A stretch of 64,000 nt of DNA from positions 9,915,888 through 9,979,887 of the forward strand of contig JALGQZ010000014.1 of the NCBI GenBank assembly GCA_023105745.1, written 5' to 3'. The DNA comes from Austropuccinia psidii (Eukaryota > Basidiomycota > Pucciniomycetes > Pucciniales > Sphaerophragmiaceae). Below, one piece after another: positions 1 to 12,020 of this stretch. Position 1 is the stretch's first letter, and every line of letters begins with the position of its first letter. Made by a program: the position numbers and the translations under genes. Below the pieces are notes generated by a model. The model ran no database searches and was not told where the DNA came from. It saw nothing but the letters and a program-made list of their open reading frames with translations.

Positions 1-300
1 ATCCCTTATTTTCTTCATATTTCAGTATTCGGAATAATTTTTTGTTGATAAATCTTGCTCAAATTTTATTGATATTTCTTAAAAATCCTTTATGTAATTC
101 ATTTATTTTTTATTACTAAATTGTCCCTGTTATGAAAAATAAAAAGGTGAAACATGATAATATAAGATGATTTCAAATTGGGTTTTTTTAAATTAATTTT
201 TCTACTAATAATAATAATATTCTTTGAGTAGAAGTTTCCCCTCTCCTTTTGAAAATCTTGAGTCAGTTTTCAAAATTTGAAGAGGATATAACCTCATTTC
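1..300. other. AT-rich flank, no gene seen
   Basis: Low-complexity AT-rich DNA left of the first gypsy element. I see no coding frame, RNA gene or repeat boundary here. It ends at the left copy of the 5-bp target duplication CCCAA (301-305). Confidence 0.5.
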
Positions 301-305
301 CCCAA
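301..305. repeat. target site duplication of gypsy-1, left
   Basis: CCCAA directly abuts the outer edge of the left LTR and is repeated exactly at 14387-14391. Five-bp duplications are typical of Ty3/gypsy integrase. Confidence 0.88.
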
Positions 306-1665
306 TTTCAGGGTGAGTCTATTAGAAGGTAGTCATAAGTGTATTTACACATTTGACTATTACTGCGACATGCTAAGATATGATAAAAACAGATTTTATA
401 GGAGTTTTAAGGGCTTAACTAGAGAATATAGTAGTGGTGAGTGCTACTGAAATCCCAGGATGCCCTGGTTATCAGTTGATTAACACTATTAAAGCAGTCA
501 GATACTATGACCAGAGAGCCATTTTTAAAATTTATGCTACATGGGAATGTAATAGAAGGATGGAGATTTCTATTTTGGGCAAGAAAGGTCCCTTTTTATC
601 CTTAAAATGGGAGAAAAGATCCTCTAGACAAGTATGCATAGAGGAAGTAAAAATTTTCAATTTTAAGGACTGGATTGTGGTCTTAACAAGGCCTGTATAG
701 CCTTTATTGGGATCAGATGTGGCTTTGAAACCACATTTGGGCATGTTTCACCAATAGAAGGTGAAAATTTTCATCTGGGGACCACACAGCCCTCTTCTGA
801 TGTGTATGACACATACAATTCTGTACCAAACCTGTATGGAACCCCTGTGTTGAAAAAATATTATCCATGAAGGATTAACAGGCTCCTTCATCTAATTTAC
901 ACCTTTTATTCAAAGATATGGGGAAAAGGTGTATTGGACAAACTGTGGGATTTTAACCTTAAAATTGCTATAAATTTGTCAATTTTCAAGATATTGAGCT
1001 CACCTTTGGCTCTTTGTGTAGCCTTAGATGCTTCCCACACAATCTGACTTCATTTGATTTGAGTAGCATTCAATATGGCAAAGTTAGACCATGTTTAATT
1101 CCCATTATAAAAATATGGATTTTTCTCAAATACTGTATGAAACCTATTTTCTCCATAAATTTTGTTCTAGCTGATTTATGTGGAGATGGATGGCACCATC
1201 AGATATACCTTAGTTTTCTCTTTCTGAATTGACCCCACTTTAGGTATCTCACACTAAAACTGTAGAAGCTAGATGTGAGGTAAATATTTTATTCACCCTG
1301 ATTTGGCTTTAATTGGGCCATACCTTCTGTAGCTCAGATTAGCTAGTACCATTGGATAGCCCTTACTGATAGATTCAACTGTACCACCCACTTTATGCTG
1401 TTTAGCCTCTTTCTCTAGATTTTAGATGAGAGGTGAAAATTAAGGCTTATGCTCAGCAATTTCTTTGATCCTGAATAACTTTGTTATTCTTTGTCCTATG
1501 TTTATCGGACTTGCATATTTGAAAAGAGGTGAGCTTCCCCTTTCTTTTTATACCTTTTGAGCTGGTTTTTCTAAGCTCCATTTTCTAGTGGTATTTCACT
1601 CTACTGTTGGTTTATAGTATTCTGGCTATCATGCTTGTACTCTTGTTTCAAGTTCCAGGCTGAGA
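306..1665 (-). repeat. gypsy-1 3' LTR (left copy)
   Basis: Aligns along its length with 12991-14386. Shared landmarks include the AGTCTATTA-AAGGTAGT start, 'agatatgata', 'gtggtgagtg', the AATTGACCCCACTTTAGG-like block near 1210, and 'gtatttcactctac' near 1595. Ends TTTCAG...CTGAGA are one-base variants of the other LTR's TGTCAG...CTGACA. Open frames inside it, for example 434-700, are not genes. Confidence 0.9.
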
Positions 1666-1678
1666 TGCCCTCCCTCTA
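1666..1678 (-). other. polypurine tract of gypsy-1
   Basis: Immediately inside the 3' LTR the minus strand reads AGAGGGAGGGCA, a purine run next to the LTR edge. This is where plus-strand priming occurs in LTR retroelements. It also confirms the minus orientation. Confidence 0.7.
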
Positions 1679-1999
1679 GAAAAGGCTCATCATTGATGAG
1701 ACTGTTCAGCCCTCCTAGAGGCTCTGAATATTTTCAGGTGAATGTCACCATCTGGTATGGCATCTTCTGCCAACCAATTGTCTTTATCAGCTGTTAAGTT
1801 CTTAAATCTGACTAAATATTTTCTATGGTCTTTACCCTTGAGTCAGACCTTCCTGGCCTTCATGATATTTTTCACTTGGCCAGGGGAGTCCCCTAGTTCC
1901 ACTTTGTCATGCAAAGTTTAGTTCTTGTTTTTATAAGGGAGCTTATTCTCTCCTATTTGGTGTTAAGATCTGAATAAACTCACTGGGAAAACTGGGTGT
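1679..1999 (-). other. gypsy-1 untranslated 3' internal segment before the nested copia
   Basis: Non-coding part of the gypsy internal region between its polypurine tract and the copia insertion point. It ends in GGTGT (1995-1999), the left partial target duplication of copia-1. Confidence 0.6.
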
Positions 2000-2344
2000 T
2001 GTTAGATTCCCACAGCTCTTCCCCTGACTGAAACCTAACCTTGTTATAGATCAGGTTATCTCCACCTCTTGCACATCCATAACTCCCACGTCTTTTTTTC
2101 TTTTTTTTCTTTCCTCATCCAAAATCTTCTCTTTTGCTTCCTCTTCTTCCCCTCATAAAAAACCACCTCACTCCAGTCAACACCACTCTCTCTCTCTCTA
2201 AACCATCAATCTCCCATCACAAGCTTTGCTATGCACTATACTCTGGTGAGCCCATTACCATCGTAAGCTTGTCTCCTCTGCATCTTCTGTTTTTACTTAG
2301 TACTGATTGTTTTTCCTTTGGTTTAAAATTTCTAAACCTTAATA
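2000..2344 (+). repeat. copia-1 5' LTR
   Basis: About 345 bp, starting TGTTAGATTCCC, matching 6184-6532. The end was set where the two copies stop matching (after CCTTAATA) and is uncertain by a few bases because a canonical CA end is not visible. Confidence 0.85.
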
Positions 2345-2384
2345 GATTTACAGTCTCAATAAAACAAGGACATACAATCAAGTA

Positions 2385-2990
2385 ATGAATATGTCTGATC
2401 CCATAAACAAACTCACGAAAAGCATCCCCACACTATCCGAGGAGAACTACCCAGAGTGGCGGCTATGTATCTCAATTTACCTTAGACAGAAGAAGCTGTT
2501 TTCATACTGCAACAAGCTGATTACTTCAGCCTTAGATGCCTCAAAAGCAACAAACTCGAGACAAGCAATGAGTCCTGTGCCCTAATTACAAGCACGTTAG
2601 ACTCTTGAACATTCACAGAACTTGTCAATGAGGAAACTGCCCAAAAAAGCTACGAGCTCTGGAAGCAAATAAACAAATGGTTTGCTTCCTCCTCTTTCAA
2701 AAGCAAGGCTATATTATGGAGTCGTTTCCTCAAAGTCACATATCAGAATAATCTTTGAACTTTTATTTCAGAATGTTAACACTGCCTCAATAAAATATCC
2801 TCTGTAGGACTGGAGGTAGGAGATACAATCTTAGCTTTCACCATCCTCACAAAACTGCCTGAATAGTTCCAGCCCCTGATAAAAAAAATCACTCTAAAAG
2901 CCAAACAACAAGACAATCCCGCTAATGTACCCAAAACTCTTCACAAAACAGCACTAAATGGAGAAGCCCTATCAAATAAATCCCCCAAGG
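2385..2990 (+). pseudogene. copia-1 gag remnant
   Basis: The start codon at 2385 lies 40 bp after the 5' LTR. The first 66 codons are open and contain the copia Gag-type stretch LSEENYPEWRLCISIYL, as in the N-terminal capsid-like domain that assembles the virus-like particle. The frame ends at a stop near 2583. Beyond it the sequence continues to resemble Gag but with several stops and frame changes to about 2990. Intact copia Gag is several times longer than the open part, so this is a broken gene. Confidence 0.75.
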
Positions 2991-2999
2991 CAGTCTCAC

Positions 3000-3590
3000 T
3001 TGATTGCAAACGTTTTGCCTCAAAAATAGTACACTACTGTGCAAATGGGAAACACAACCCACCAGTAAAAAGCCATGGCCCTTTAAAATTCTGGCAGCTG
3101 CATCCAGAACTCAGAACGGAGCGAAGAACAAAAGAAGCTCATTCAAACTTCACCCTTGCTCAAGCTCTCTTTACCCAAAAGGAAAACAAACTAACCGCTA
3201 CTTCTCTGGTCGTGAATACAGGTGCATCAAACCACATGTTCAATGAAAAGAAATTCTTCACATCAATCTCACCCTTTTCAAAAAAAATCTCAACTGGGTG
3301 CGACAACTCATAACCAATAGCAGAAGCCACTGGAACAGCAAAAATCATTTATAGACAAGGGAAGACCTGGAACCTACCAAACAGTCTTTATGTACCAGAA
3401 TTTACCACAAAACTACTCTCTCTAACTAATCTCGCCACCTCAGAAACCAAAATCAAGAAAGAAAGCATCACTATGAGATCTACCTAGACAAGGAGACCGT
3501 ACCATCCTTTATATGCTCCACAGAAAATTCAGTACTCAAAACAAAAATACACTACCAACAAACCAATGCTATCAAACCATGTATTTCAGT
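3000..3590 (+). pseudogene. copia-1 zinc-knuckle and protease remnant
   Basis: Around 3004-3200 a Cys/His cluster resembling the Gag zinc-binding tail (motif KHNP) precedes the aspartic protease. At about 3210 the frame reads VVNTGASNHMF, where active copia proteases have an Asp-Ser/Thr-Gly active site followed by A-(S/T)-x-H. The catalytic Asp is Asn here, a single G-to-A transition, so processing activity should be absent. Downstream, NLPNSLYVPEF and LLSLTNLA match the conserved copia protease/pre-integrase boundary. In-frame stops follow. Confidence 0.75.
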
Positions 3591-4500
3591 CAACCATGGC
3601 ACAATTGACTAGGTCACATGAATAATAACAGAATTTCAAAGCTCGTATACAACCAAAAAGGCAAGCAGGCTTGTGATATTTTTCTAAAAGGAAAAATAAC
3701 TGCCCTAACCTTTTCCTCAAAACTCATACCTGAAACCTCCATTCTAGAAAATATTCATCTCGATCTATGTGGACCAATATCCACACCAACAGTATCCGGT
3801 AATCAATACTTTATGAGTATTATTAATGAGTTCAGACATTTTATTTCCATTAAGCTACTAAAGTCCAAAAGTTAGGCTTTAAGTCATTTCAAAGACTTCA
3901 AAAATGCAGCCAAAAATTTCCACTCAAAGAAAATCACAAGAAAAATCTCCGAAGGAGGAGGAAAACTCAAGAACAAGTCCTTCAAAAAACTATGAACCAA
4001 AAGTGGAATAAAACATTGATTCAGTCCTTCATACACTGCGCAGCACAATTCCATCTCTGAGAGAGGAAACCATTCTGTCATAGAAAAGGCTAGGTGTTTG
4101 CTAATCCGATCCTTTCTTCCGTAGAAATTCTGGGGAAAAGCCATAGCCACTGCTACTTTCCTATTCAACCTAATACCAAAACAGGCCAACAGCACAATGC
4201 CCTTTGAGAACTGGTACAATCAAAAACCTCTGCTAAAGTACCTAAAGCCTTTTGGGTGCAAATCCTGGATCCAAATTCCACCACAATTACGCAACCAGAA
4301 GTTTGCCACCATGTCATTGGAGGGAATACTTCCAGGCTACGAGAACAATGGATCAAGCTATAGGATCCTCAGGATCACGGACCAAGCAGTTGTAATCAGC
4401 AGGCACATGGGTTTCGATGAAAGAACATTTCCTTCAGTCCCCCTGAAAAATACCACCCCACATAGTTCTGATCTCAGATATATTTTTCCATAAATCAGTA
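3591..4500 (+). pseudogene. copia-1 integrase remnant
   Basis: The frame at 3618-3875 ends with LDLCGPISTPTVSGNQYF and FISIKLLKSKS, the integrase catalytic-core entry that holds the first catalytic Asp. After a frameshifted stretch, 4197-4493 resumes with MPFENWYNQKP and LKPFGCKSWIQIP, the region following the catalytic Glu in copia integrases. The gap between them (3880-4190) carries stops on the plus strand. The domain would catalyse cDNA insertion, but it is split here and cannot be made as one protein. Confidence 0.8.
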
Positions 4501-4523
4501 GAGACTCCAGAGAATCAACAACT

Positions 4524-6110
4524 ATGCCTCTCACTGAATCAATTTCCAATAAGGCAGAACAACCAACTGTGGCTGAAGAAGAGCTGGAGGCTCCCTCTGA
4601 AAATCCTGAAAATCAACCCAGAAGGATCCAAGTCATTGGTCCTAGGCACCCTACCCTGATTAGTAGCGAAATTGACCCAGCAAACATCCTATCATTACGT
4701 AGAAGAACAAGAACCAACCTTACTCATACCATGTTAGATGAAGTCCCAAAATCATACAATGAAGCTTTGTCTGGACTAGACAAGGAGAAATGGGCCAAGG
4801 CAATCCAAAACAAATCAAAAAACATGGATAAACTAAAGGTATAGACTCCTTTCCCTCAAACCACTGATGAGAAGCAAATCATTTTACTTGGACATTTAAG
4901 ATAAAGAAAGACGCTGAAGGAAATCCAATTGAATTCAAGGCCTGTCTCTGTACACAGGAGTTTTGACAAATACTGGCAATCAACTACCAACATACCTTCT
5001 CCCCAACCGGTCAACTAAGTTTGCTCTGAACTATAGTTTCATTTGCTGCATCCAATCACTACCAATTCCCCCAAATGGATGTTCAAAGTGCTTTCCTGAA
5101 TGCTCCAATTGAAGATAACATAGCTCTACAAGTCTCTCTGGGCCTAATTCTCAACAAGGACTCTCAAGTGCTTCAATTGAATAAGGCACTCTATTGGCTA
5201 AACCAATCTCCTCTGGCCTGGCATAATCACCTATCAAAATGGCTCATAAGTATAAATTTCACTCAATCTATCTCCAATCCCTGTGTGTTCTGGAAACCAG
5301 CACCAGATCCCATCTGGATCTATGTTCATGTAGATTATCTTGCTCTATTTGGTCCCAAGCTCAACTTGCTTAAGGAACTTATACAGCGGCACTTTGAAAT
5401 GAAGCATCTTGGGAAAGCAAACCTACTCCTGGGAATAACCATTCACCATCATCAAAACGGTTTCTCTCTGTCACAGACATACTACATCAACAAGCTTGCA
5501 CAAACTTTCAATATTCCTGAGTTACCTCCATCCAGTACTCTACTAAAGCCTCACTTACAACTTCAACCTGCCTCCAAGGCCAAATCAAAGGATTTTAAAA
5601 CACTGGAATGAATTATTGAAGCACTGTAGGCTCCTTAAACTACATCGGTTCCAACACAAGACCAGACATTACATTCACAGTTAGTCACCTCTCCCAATTT
5701 CTAGAGAATCCCAGTATTCTTCACTGGAAAGCCTGCCTTCGAGTCCTAAAATACCTGTATCATACAAGACATTGCTCTCTCCAATTCCAAAATCAGGAGG
5801 GCAATCAAATAATCAGCCATGCCAATGCATCTTTGGGAAACAATCCTATTGACCAAAGATCTTTCTCCAGCTATACGGTAAACAGAAATCATCATCTGAT
5901 CTCATGGCACTCTAAGAAGCAATAACCTTTCTCCCACTCAACCACAGGAGCTGAATACAAGGCTTTTCCTGATGTCACAAAAGAAACCATTTGGCTACTC
6001 AATCTCTGTGAGGAAATTAATCTTCCTCTCCTCAACAGACCAATCATCCTAAACAACAACAAAACAATAAACCTCCAACATGATCACAGACTTTCTCACT
6101 AAGGCAGAAT
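4524..6110 (+). pseudogene. copia-1 reverse transcriptase and RNase H remnant
   Basis: 4524-4844 encodes the acidic linker and RT entry (EVPKSYNEAL, KWAKAI). 5075-5611 encodes the RT palm: MDVQSAFLNAPI with a catalytic Asp, LNKALYWLNQSPLAWH, then IYVHVDYLALFGP. The last is the YVDD box with the second catalytic Asp changed to Tyr. From about 5637 another frame gives YIGSNTRPDITFTVSHLSQ, VLKYLYHTRH and HLISWHSKK, the copia RNase H domain, with a stop directly after the last motif and TTGAEYKA beyond it. RT would copy genomic RNA and RNase H would remove it. Both are inactive here. Confidence 0.88.
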
Positions 6111-6174
6111 GTAAGACTTCTCTGAAGAACTCTTGTCTTTCACTCAACATGCTCTTTTCCTGACAGTACATTGC

Positions 6175-6183
6175 AAGGGGGGG
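6175..6183 (+). other. polypurine tract of copia-1
   Basis: AAGGGGGGG directly abuts the 3' LTR start TGTTAGA, the expected plus-strand priming site. Confidence 0.75.
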
Positions 6184-6532
6184 TGTTAGATTCCCACAGC
6201 TTGTCCCCTGACTGAAACCTAAATTTGTGATAGATCAGGTTATCTCCACCTCTTGCACTTCCATAACTCCCACATCTTTTTTTATTTTTTTTCTTTCCTC
6301 ATCAAATCTCTTCTCTTTTTCTTCCTCTTCTTCCTTTCATAAAAAACCACTTTGCTCCATTCCACACCACTCTTTCCCTCTCTCTCTACACCATCCATCT
6401 ACCATCACAAGCTCTGTTATGCACTATAGTCTCATGAGCCCATTAACATCCTAAGCTCATCACCTCTGCATCCACTGTTTTTACTTATTACTGATTGTTT
6501 GTCCTTTAGTTTTAAATTTCGAAGCCTTAATA
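6184..6532 (+). repeat. copia-1 3' LTR
   Basis: Matches 2000-2344 base by base with scattered differences. AGTGT follows directly, pairing imperfectly with GGTGT before the 5' LTR. Confidence 0.85.
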
Positions 6533-6568
6533 AGTGTTTCCTAGATAATCCTTTTGTGTGTCTGACCT

Positions 6569-7640
6569 TCACTGCAGTTTCCCTATCACTCTAATTATAT
6601 TGAAGGGTCCCAAAGCAGAGTCTCTCATTCTCTTTGGGCCCTTGAGGGTTTTGAAATTCAGGGTAAAAACTAACGCTTGGTCCCCTTCTATGAAGTCTGG
6701 TTCCTTGTGGGTCTTGTCATACCTCTGTTCATTGTATTCATTTTCCTCAGCTATGAGTCTTGAATCTGTATCACATTCCCTCTTCCACATATCATGGAAG
6801 GCTTTGTCTGTGGGTTGGATAGTCAGAAGGGTTTTCTTCAACTTACCCACAGGTATTAAGTAATTCCATCATTTCTCCCCAGTGTGGGTGATTTTCCTGT
6901 GGTGGAGTGCGTACTTGTGTTAAAAGCAAGCTGGATTTCTGGTAGAAGTGTAACCCAGTCATTGGTATACCCCTCATGATCCTTTTATTTCATTCCATAT
7001 GCACAGAATCTTCTGATGATGTCCTCCATTTTTTGGATCATCCTTTCAACTAGGCCACCTTTCTGTGGATAGTAACCTGTATAAAATGCAATTTTGGTTC
7101 CAAGAATATCATAGAGGTTAGTACAAGATTCTGATGTGAACTTTGGGTCCCTATCACTAATGAGAATTTCAGGAACTCCACATGTAGCTATTCTGTTATT
7201 CAAGAATAACAATTCTTTATCCATAGCTTTGTCCTTTTTGTTACATGGCAGGCATCTGACACTTTTACTATACTTGTCTACTATGAGTACAAAAGAATGG
7301 AAGTTTTCTCTTCCTCCTGGGAAAATTCCTGTCACCCAGTCCATGTTAATGGTTTCCCATGGGTTCTTGGGTTCCTCTATGTGTTGGAATAGCTCCTGCG
7401 CTTTCCTGTGTTTCCTACTTTCCTTCTGGAATCTTTCACAAATTTTTATGTATTCACTAAACCTTTGCTCAAATTGAGGCCACCAAGATGTGCATGTTAC
7501 TTTCTCTTTTGTACTGTCTTCACTCATGCGTCCCATGTAGGGGACATCATGGCATTATTTCAGGATTGGGGAGATATGGTTCCTGTTGATCACTATGAGG
7601 GCTTTAGCTTTCTTTTCTCTGTGATATAGCAGTCCATCTT
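6569..7640 (-). pseudogene. gypsy-1 integrase remnant
   Basis: Minus-strand frames give an integrase nearly end to end. The N-terminal zinc-binding part ([19 protein letters not shown]) has an expected His replaced by Arg and a Cys by Phe. The catalytic core follows with [12 protein letters not shown] (first Asp), ISDRDPKF (second Asp) and GLVERMIQ (Glu) at 6985-7536. 6569-6850 holds the C-terminal GPF-type module (KTLKGPKRMRD, LGPFNIIRVIGKL). Frames are separated by stops near 6860-6980 and 7540. The family normally inserts cDNA with 5-bp duplications, as the flanks show this element once did. Plus-strand frames here are antisense shadows. Confidence 0.9.
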
Positions 7641-8570
7641 TAAGGAATAAATTATTGTCTGTATAGTCGCTCAACCAGGCATCTCCTAGCTGGTATTTTA
7701 GCTCTGGGATCCTGTTTTTTTGTTGAAGGAGTTGTAACACTATGCTACACTGTTTTTGTTTGGAATACATTTTGATAACTGAATTCAAAAATTCATTGTG
7801 AATTCCAGAGGAGCTTATTCTCAATATGAGAGTTTCTGTCTCCTCTGCTTCACTTTGGTTATTATCTGCAGTACCACTTCCTGGTGGCCATTCAGAGAAT
7901 TTGAAGTTCTTCCTCCCATCTATTTCCATGAAGTGGATAGGAGTTTTGGCAGCTACTTCTGGGTAATAATCTGGGTTTCCTTTGGTATTGTCCAATGTTC
8001 TTCTAATGAGGCAATTGGCATTTTGTGCCTTTTTCCCTCCTTTTATATGATCTTCATTTTTCCTCTATACTCTTGGATGGCTAGTTGCCACCTCAACATG
8101 CATCTATTAGTAGTCTTCATGTTGAGCAAAGGCTCAGGTGATTTTCAGGATATGTAGACTTCAAAGACTGCACCCTCAAAGTATTAATGGCGGTTTTCTA
8201 GGGCCTAAACCAAACATAAGCATTCAGTTTAGCCTCCTGCCTACCTAGCCTCTTAATCTTTCAGTTTCCTGGAGATGTAACATATTACCCCTTCCCTAGG
8301 TTCACCTTCTACAAGTTGTCTTTTGGGAAGGGCTTCCCCTAATTCTTGACTGAAAGCTGCATCTATGTAAAGCTTGAGTGGTAATGTAAAGTCAAGAAAA
8401 ATGAGGACAGGTGCATTAGTGAGTTCATGTTTTATCCTCTCATATGCATCCCTCCTTTCCTTGGTGATCTCAAAAACTAAATTTTTTGAACATAACTTGT
8501 ATAAGCTACTAGTTATGTGGGCAAAATTATTTATGTGTTTTCTGTAGTAGCTAGCAAAACCTAAGAAATA
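7641..8570 (-). pseudogene. gypsy-1 RNase H region remnant
   Basis: Between RT and integrase the minus strand encodes an RNase H-like domain. At about 8250-8390 it reads LYIDAAFSQELGEALPKRQ then REGVICYISRKLKD, typical of gypsy RNase H entry motifs, followed by stops where Gln would be expected. 7555-7995 continues into the RNase H/integrase connection (WLSDYTDNNLFLKDGLLYHR), the usual link ahead of the integrase zinc finger. Confidence 0.78.
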
Positions 8571-9520
8571 TTAAATGTCTTTGATGTTATTTGGTACTAT
8601 TTTTTGCAGTGCTGCTGCAGCCATTTTTTGATCTATGGCCAGGCTAAGGCCTGCAACTTTATTCCCCAATCCCAATGGTTCTTGTTGGCCAAAATTAGAC
8701 TTCTTGAGTGAAATTTTCAGACTTATGGGTGTGCATTTACTTAAGACTCTGTCTATGTACTGAACATGGTCTTCCCATGTTTCTGGGTATATGCTGATAG
8801 AAGAAATATACACTACCATCCAGCCTTCTAATATTTCTTCTTGAAATATTGTGTCCATCATGCTTTGGAAGTGGTATGCTTCATTTTTGATGCCAAATGG
8901 CATCCTGGTGCACTCATATACACCCATGTGGCATATAATTCTGAGTAATCTCATGGTGTTTGGTTTAAGTCCATTTTGGTGGAAGCCTTTCATAAACTCG
9001 ATCTTGGTGATTTATTTGGCTTTTAACAGCTTGGCTAGCATATGGGGTATCCTTGGCATAGGGTACCTGTCAGCTTTGGTGTAGTTGTTCTTTCTCTGAA
9101 GTCTTCACACAATCTATACTTGTCATCATTTCAAGTGATAAGGACAGGTGTGCTTAATCCCACTATTTCATTGTGTCCTATCTTTCTGATGACACCCATA
9201 TCTAGGATTTCATTGACATGCTCTAAAATTTCCTTTCTAGTTTGCAGAATTTCTGGTTATGTAGGTCTTCTAATCATGGTTTGATAATGTCTTTCCACAT
9301 CCAGATATATTTATATATCATGGCCTCTAATTTTTCCTAAGGGTTCTTCCCCTATGGCAAAAACTGTTCTATTTTTCCTCAAGTTTTTTAGCAAAATAAG
9401 TTTCTGTTTACTAGTGAGGTTAGCACTATATTTTCCCTCTTTGAATTCCTTGATTAATTCTTGTAGAGGGTCTTGGGTAGACAACTGGTATATTTCCAAG
9501 TGGAAATTTATTTGCCTCAT
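8571..9520 (-). pseudogene. gypsy-1 reverse transcriptase remnant
   Basis: The minus strand at 9311-9520 encodes the RT-upstream linker (FAIGEEPLGKIRGHDI). The palm follows with stops. 8571-8993 has YECTRMPFGIKNEAYHFQ and WMVVYISSISIYPETWEDH. The first equals the PFGLxNAPxxFQ box. The second is where YxDD should be, here YISS, so both catalytic Asp residues are lost. Downstream, KKSNFGQQE resembles the thumb region. Confidence 0.88.
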
Positions 9521-9916
9521 TTGTACCTATGGTAATATGCCTGTTTTTACTATTGTAAATATAAGGGCCATACATCCTTCAATAGTCTGTTCCCAGTAAA
9601 AGACCTTGAATTTGGGCATTTTCAAGCACTACAAACTCTGGGTTGATTCTTATATTTCCTTTCTGATAGGTTATAATTATATCTTTGATAATAGTCCCAA
9701 TGGATGTCATATTTCCTGATGCACCTTGTACGCCTTTTGCCATTATTAGCTAGATTTGCTTCTTCAAATTTGGGAAGTGTTTGTCTATATATTCTCTGGC
9801 CACTATTGAGCAGTGTGCACCACTATTAATCATTAATGGATGTTGAGTATTCTCAATACAAAAAGTCATCTTAGTTGCTGTCCCATGAATATATGCCATT
9901 CCTTTAGTTGGTGTTA
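9521..9916 (-). pseudogene. gypsy-1 aspartic protease remnant
   Basis: At about 9780-9840 the minus strand reads PLMINSGAHCSIVAREY. Retropepsins have D-S/T-G at this place, so the catalytic Asp is Asn. GNIRINPEFVVLENAQIQG and LLGTDY follow at about 9590-9690, matching the flap and the 'LLGxD' end of retroelement proteases. A stop follows LLGTDY (Gln position). Confidence 0.78.
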
Positions 9917-12020
9917 CTAGGAAGGCCTGTGCCTCATGTCCATAATTTCTAATTGGGTTTCCTCTTGGTACTCCACCAGAAATTTTTCTTTTGGGTCTTG
10001 GTCATCCTCAGAGTTTTCTCTGATGGCATCACCTATAGACTCAGATTCAGAATCCTCTTCTTGGGTTTCTTCCTCTGGGACTTTTCTCAATGGCATAGAC
10101 TTTCTTGTTTTCCTTTGGACAGTTGTTAGAATACTGGTATATTGACCCACAATTGTTACAGGTGTTTTTCTTCCTGGTCACTTCTGCCACTCTTTCTCTG
10201 CGTTTTTCAACCCTTAAGGGTTGTTTCTCTTTTAATCTATTACTTTAATATATGGAATATTATACTATGTTTGTCATTTTCCTGACATCTTGTAAGGTAT
10301 TGGCAATATCATCTAGAGTGAAGCTTTTTTTTGCACCTGAATTCTACTGCAGGTTCTGGTTCTCCTGGAATTTTTGGTCAGAATCTTGTTATTTCTAATT
10401 TTAATTTAAATCTTAGAAGCAATGACTCCAAGTCTTTTAGACTGTATAAGACACCACTCATAAGGATCTTCATCCACTTATTCTTTGTCATTTTCAAATT
10501 ACATGGTCTCTTGCCATATCCAAGTACCATTACTGTACTTTTGGATCATTTTATTCTTCAATCATGGGCAGTTTCCTCTTCCATGGATTTCTTTCCTTTT
10601 GCTGTACCAGATACTAGAATGTCCTTTGAATTCTGTGTTCAGTCTAGCTGTAATTCATATTTCTGGTATACCTGGTACATCAATGAAGATTCCATAAAAA
10701 TAATCAATGAGTTCCATATGATAATATCCTCCTACACCAGAGAGTTTTGGCCATCTTGTGGGTTCTGGAAGACGTTTCAGAGCTTTCTTCTCTGAGTAAG
10801 TCATGTTTTCTCCATCTTGCTATTGTGATAGAGATATTTTCTTACTATTAATGGGGAATCTGGTTTTATGTCCTTTGGGAGGTGTGGATTATTTCCAAAA
10901 TCATATCCCTGACTCTGTGGCTTCATGTTCTGGAAGACATTAAACAGTTTCTTTATGTCTTTATCCAGGTAATCCCTGTCCCTCTTGCAGTTTTATTGCT
11001 TCTCTAAGACTTGGTTTATTCCTTTATTAGTCTTTCCTGAGGCTCTGCTTTGTTTATCATAGCCCTCTTGAAGAGCTTGGATGGTTGTTTGTTGTAAGGT
11101 TGTCAGTAACCTTACATTGTTTTCTTGGAGATTTTCAAACTTTTCTTGAGTTTTTTATGTAAATTGGGACATTTTTAAATGAATTTCATTTCTGATTATT
11201 TTATTCTCAGGTGTAATAACACCATTTTCATTATGAATGGGGATATCATTTCTAATTGTAGGTTTACAGATTCTATCAGATTTATTTACAATTATTTGTT
11301 GTTTCTGTGTACTTCCTTCACTAGGTTAAACAGCTTCTGGATCATTGGGTCTGATTATTTCTTCCTCTTGATGAAAGTAGTCTTGTTCTTGCCCTTTGAT
11401 CCTTGTCTTCTCCTGTAAGCTTTGTTAAATTGTGAAGAATAGTGACTCTTGGCCCCTGATTTGCTGGATTCTGAGTGGTTTGAAGCCACTGGAGAGTTGG
11501 GTTGGCCTACTTCTTGTGAGCCTGAAGAAGTCGGAATATGCTCTTTCTGTCTCCATTGCTCCTCTATAGCCTGGATTGTGGCTTAATTCTCCCTTACTTT
11601 GGCTTCCCTCTCCTCTAGAATTTTTAATTGCCTTTTGGGATTCCAACCTTTGTTAATTTCCATGAGATCTTTGAAAGAAATCTCTCTGAAACATATCTTC
11701 TGGAAGCTTTCCCCTAGCTCTTCCCAGTGTGAAGCCAGGATGAACCTCTTGTGTTCCATGCTCCACTGGAACAGGTCTTTGAGGAGTTGGTGGAGCTAAG
11801 GTACTTGATTGATTTCTGTACAGTCCTCTTGTTTGAGGTCTATGTTGAATTGGAAGGTGAATGGGAGTGTGGGCATTATTTTGATCAGTTTCTTGCCATT
11901 CACCATTCTGTCCAAACCTTGATCTTCTGGATCTGAAAAATCCTGTTCTTTCCTCTGGCTAGTTCCTTGATCTTCCAAGGTCTCTGAGGTGTACATGAGA
12001 CATGTTATCAGTGTCTTCAA
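9917..12020 (-). pseudogene. gypsy-1 gag remnant
   Basis: A minus-strand Gag-like coding region running 12020 to 9917 with multiple in-frame TAA/TAG and frameshifts. A start is available at 12020. The proximal part is acidic and charged (QFNIDLKQEDCTEINQVP), the middle Ser/Gln-rich. A CCHC-type zinc knuckle lies at 10119-10160 with spacing C-x2-C-x4-Q-x4-C, so the His ligand is Gln. The tail at 9917-10150 is an acidic EEETQEEDSESES stretch that joins the protease. Gag would form the particle and bind RNA. It is not translatable as one protein now. Confidence 0.75.

Larger units (their letters stand above)
2000..6532 (+). mobile_element. Ty1/copia LTR retrotransposon (copia-1), nested in gypsy-1
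   Basis: LTRs at 2000-2344 and 6184-6532 both start TGTTAGATTCCCACAGCT and share a pyrimidine-rich core, a 'cataaaaaaccac' promoter-like stretch and the end CCTTAATA. A G-rich polypurine tract (6175-6183) precedes the 3' LTR. Flanks GGTGT (1995-1999) and AGTGT (6533-6537) match at 4 of 5 positions, consistent with a decayed duplication. Coding order is gag, protease, integrase, RT, RNase H, which defines Ty1/copia. It sits inside the internal 3' region of gypsy-1 and is therefore younger. Coding frames are broken many times and the RT and protease catalytic residues are changed. Confidence 0.92.

Noticed and set aside
7136..10795. Plus-strand frames across gypsy-1
   Set aside because: The minus strand carries integrase, RT, protease and gag motifs in the correct order, so the plus frames are antisense.
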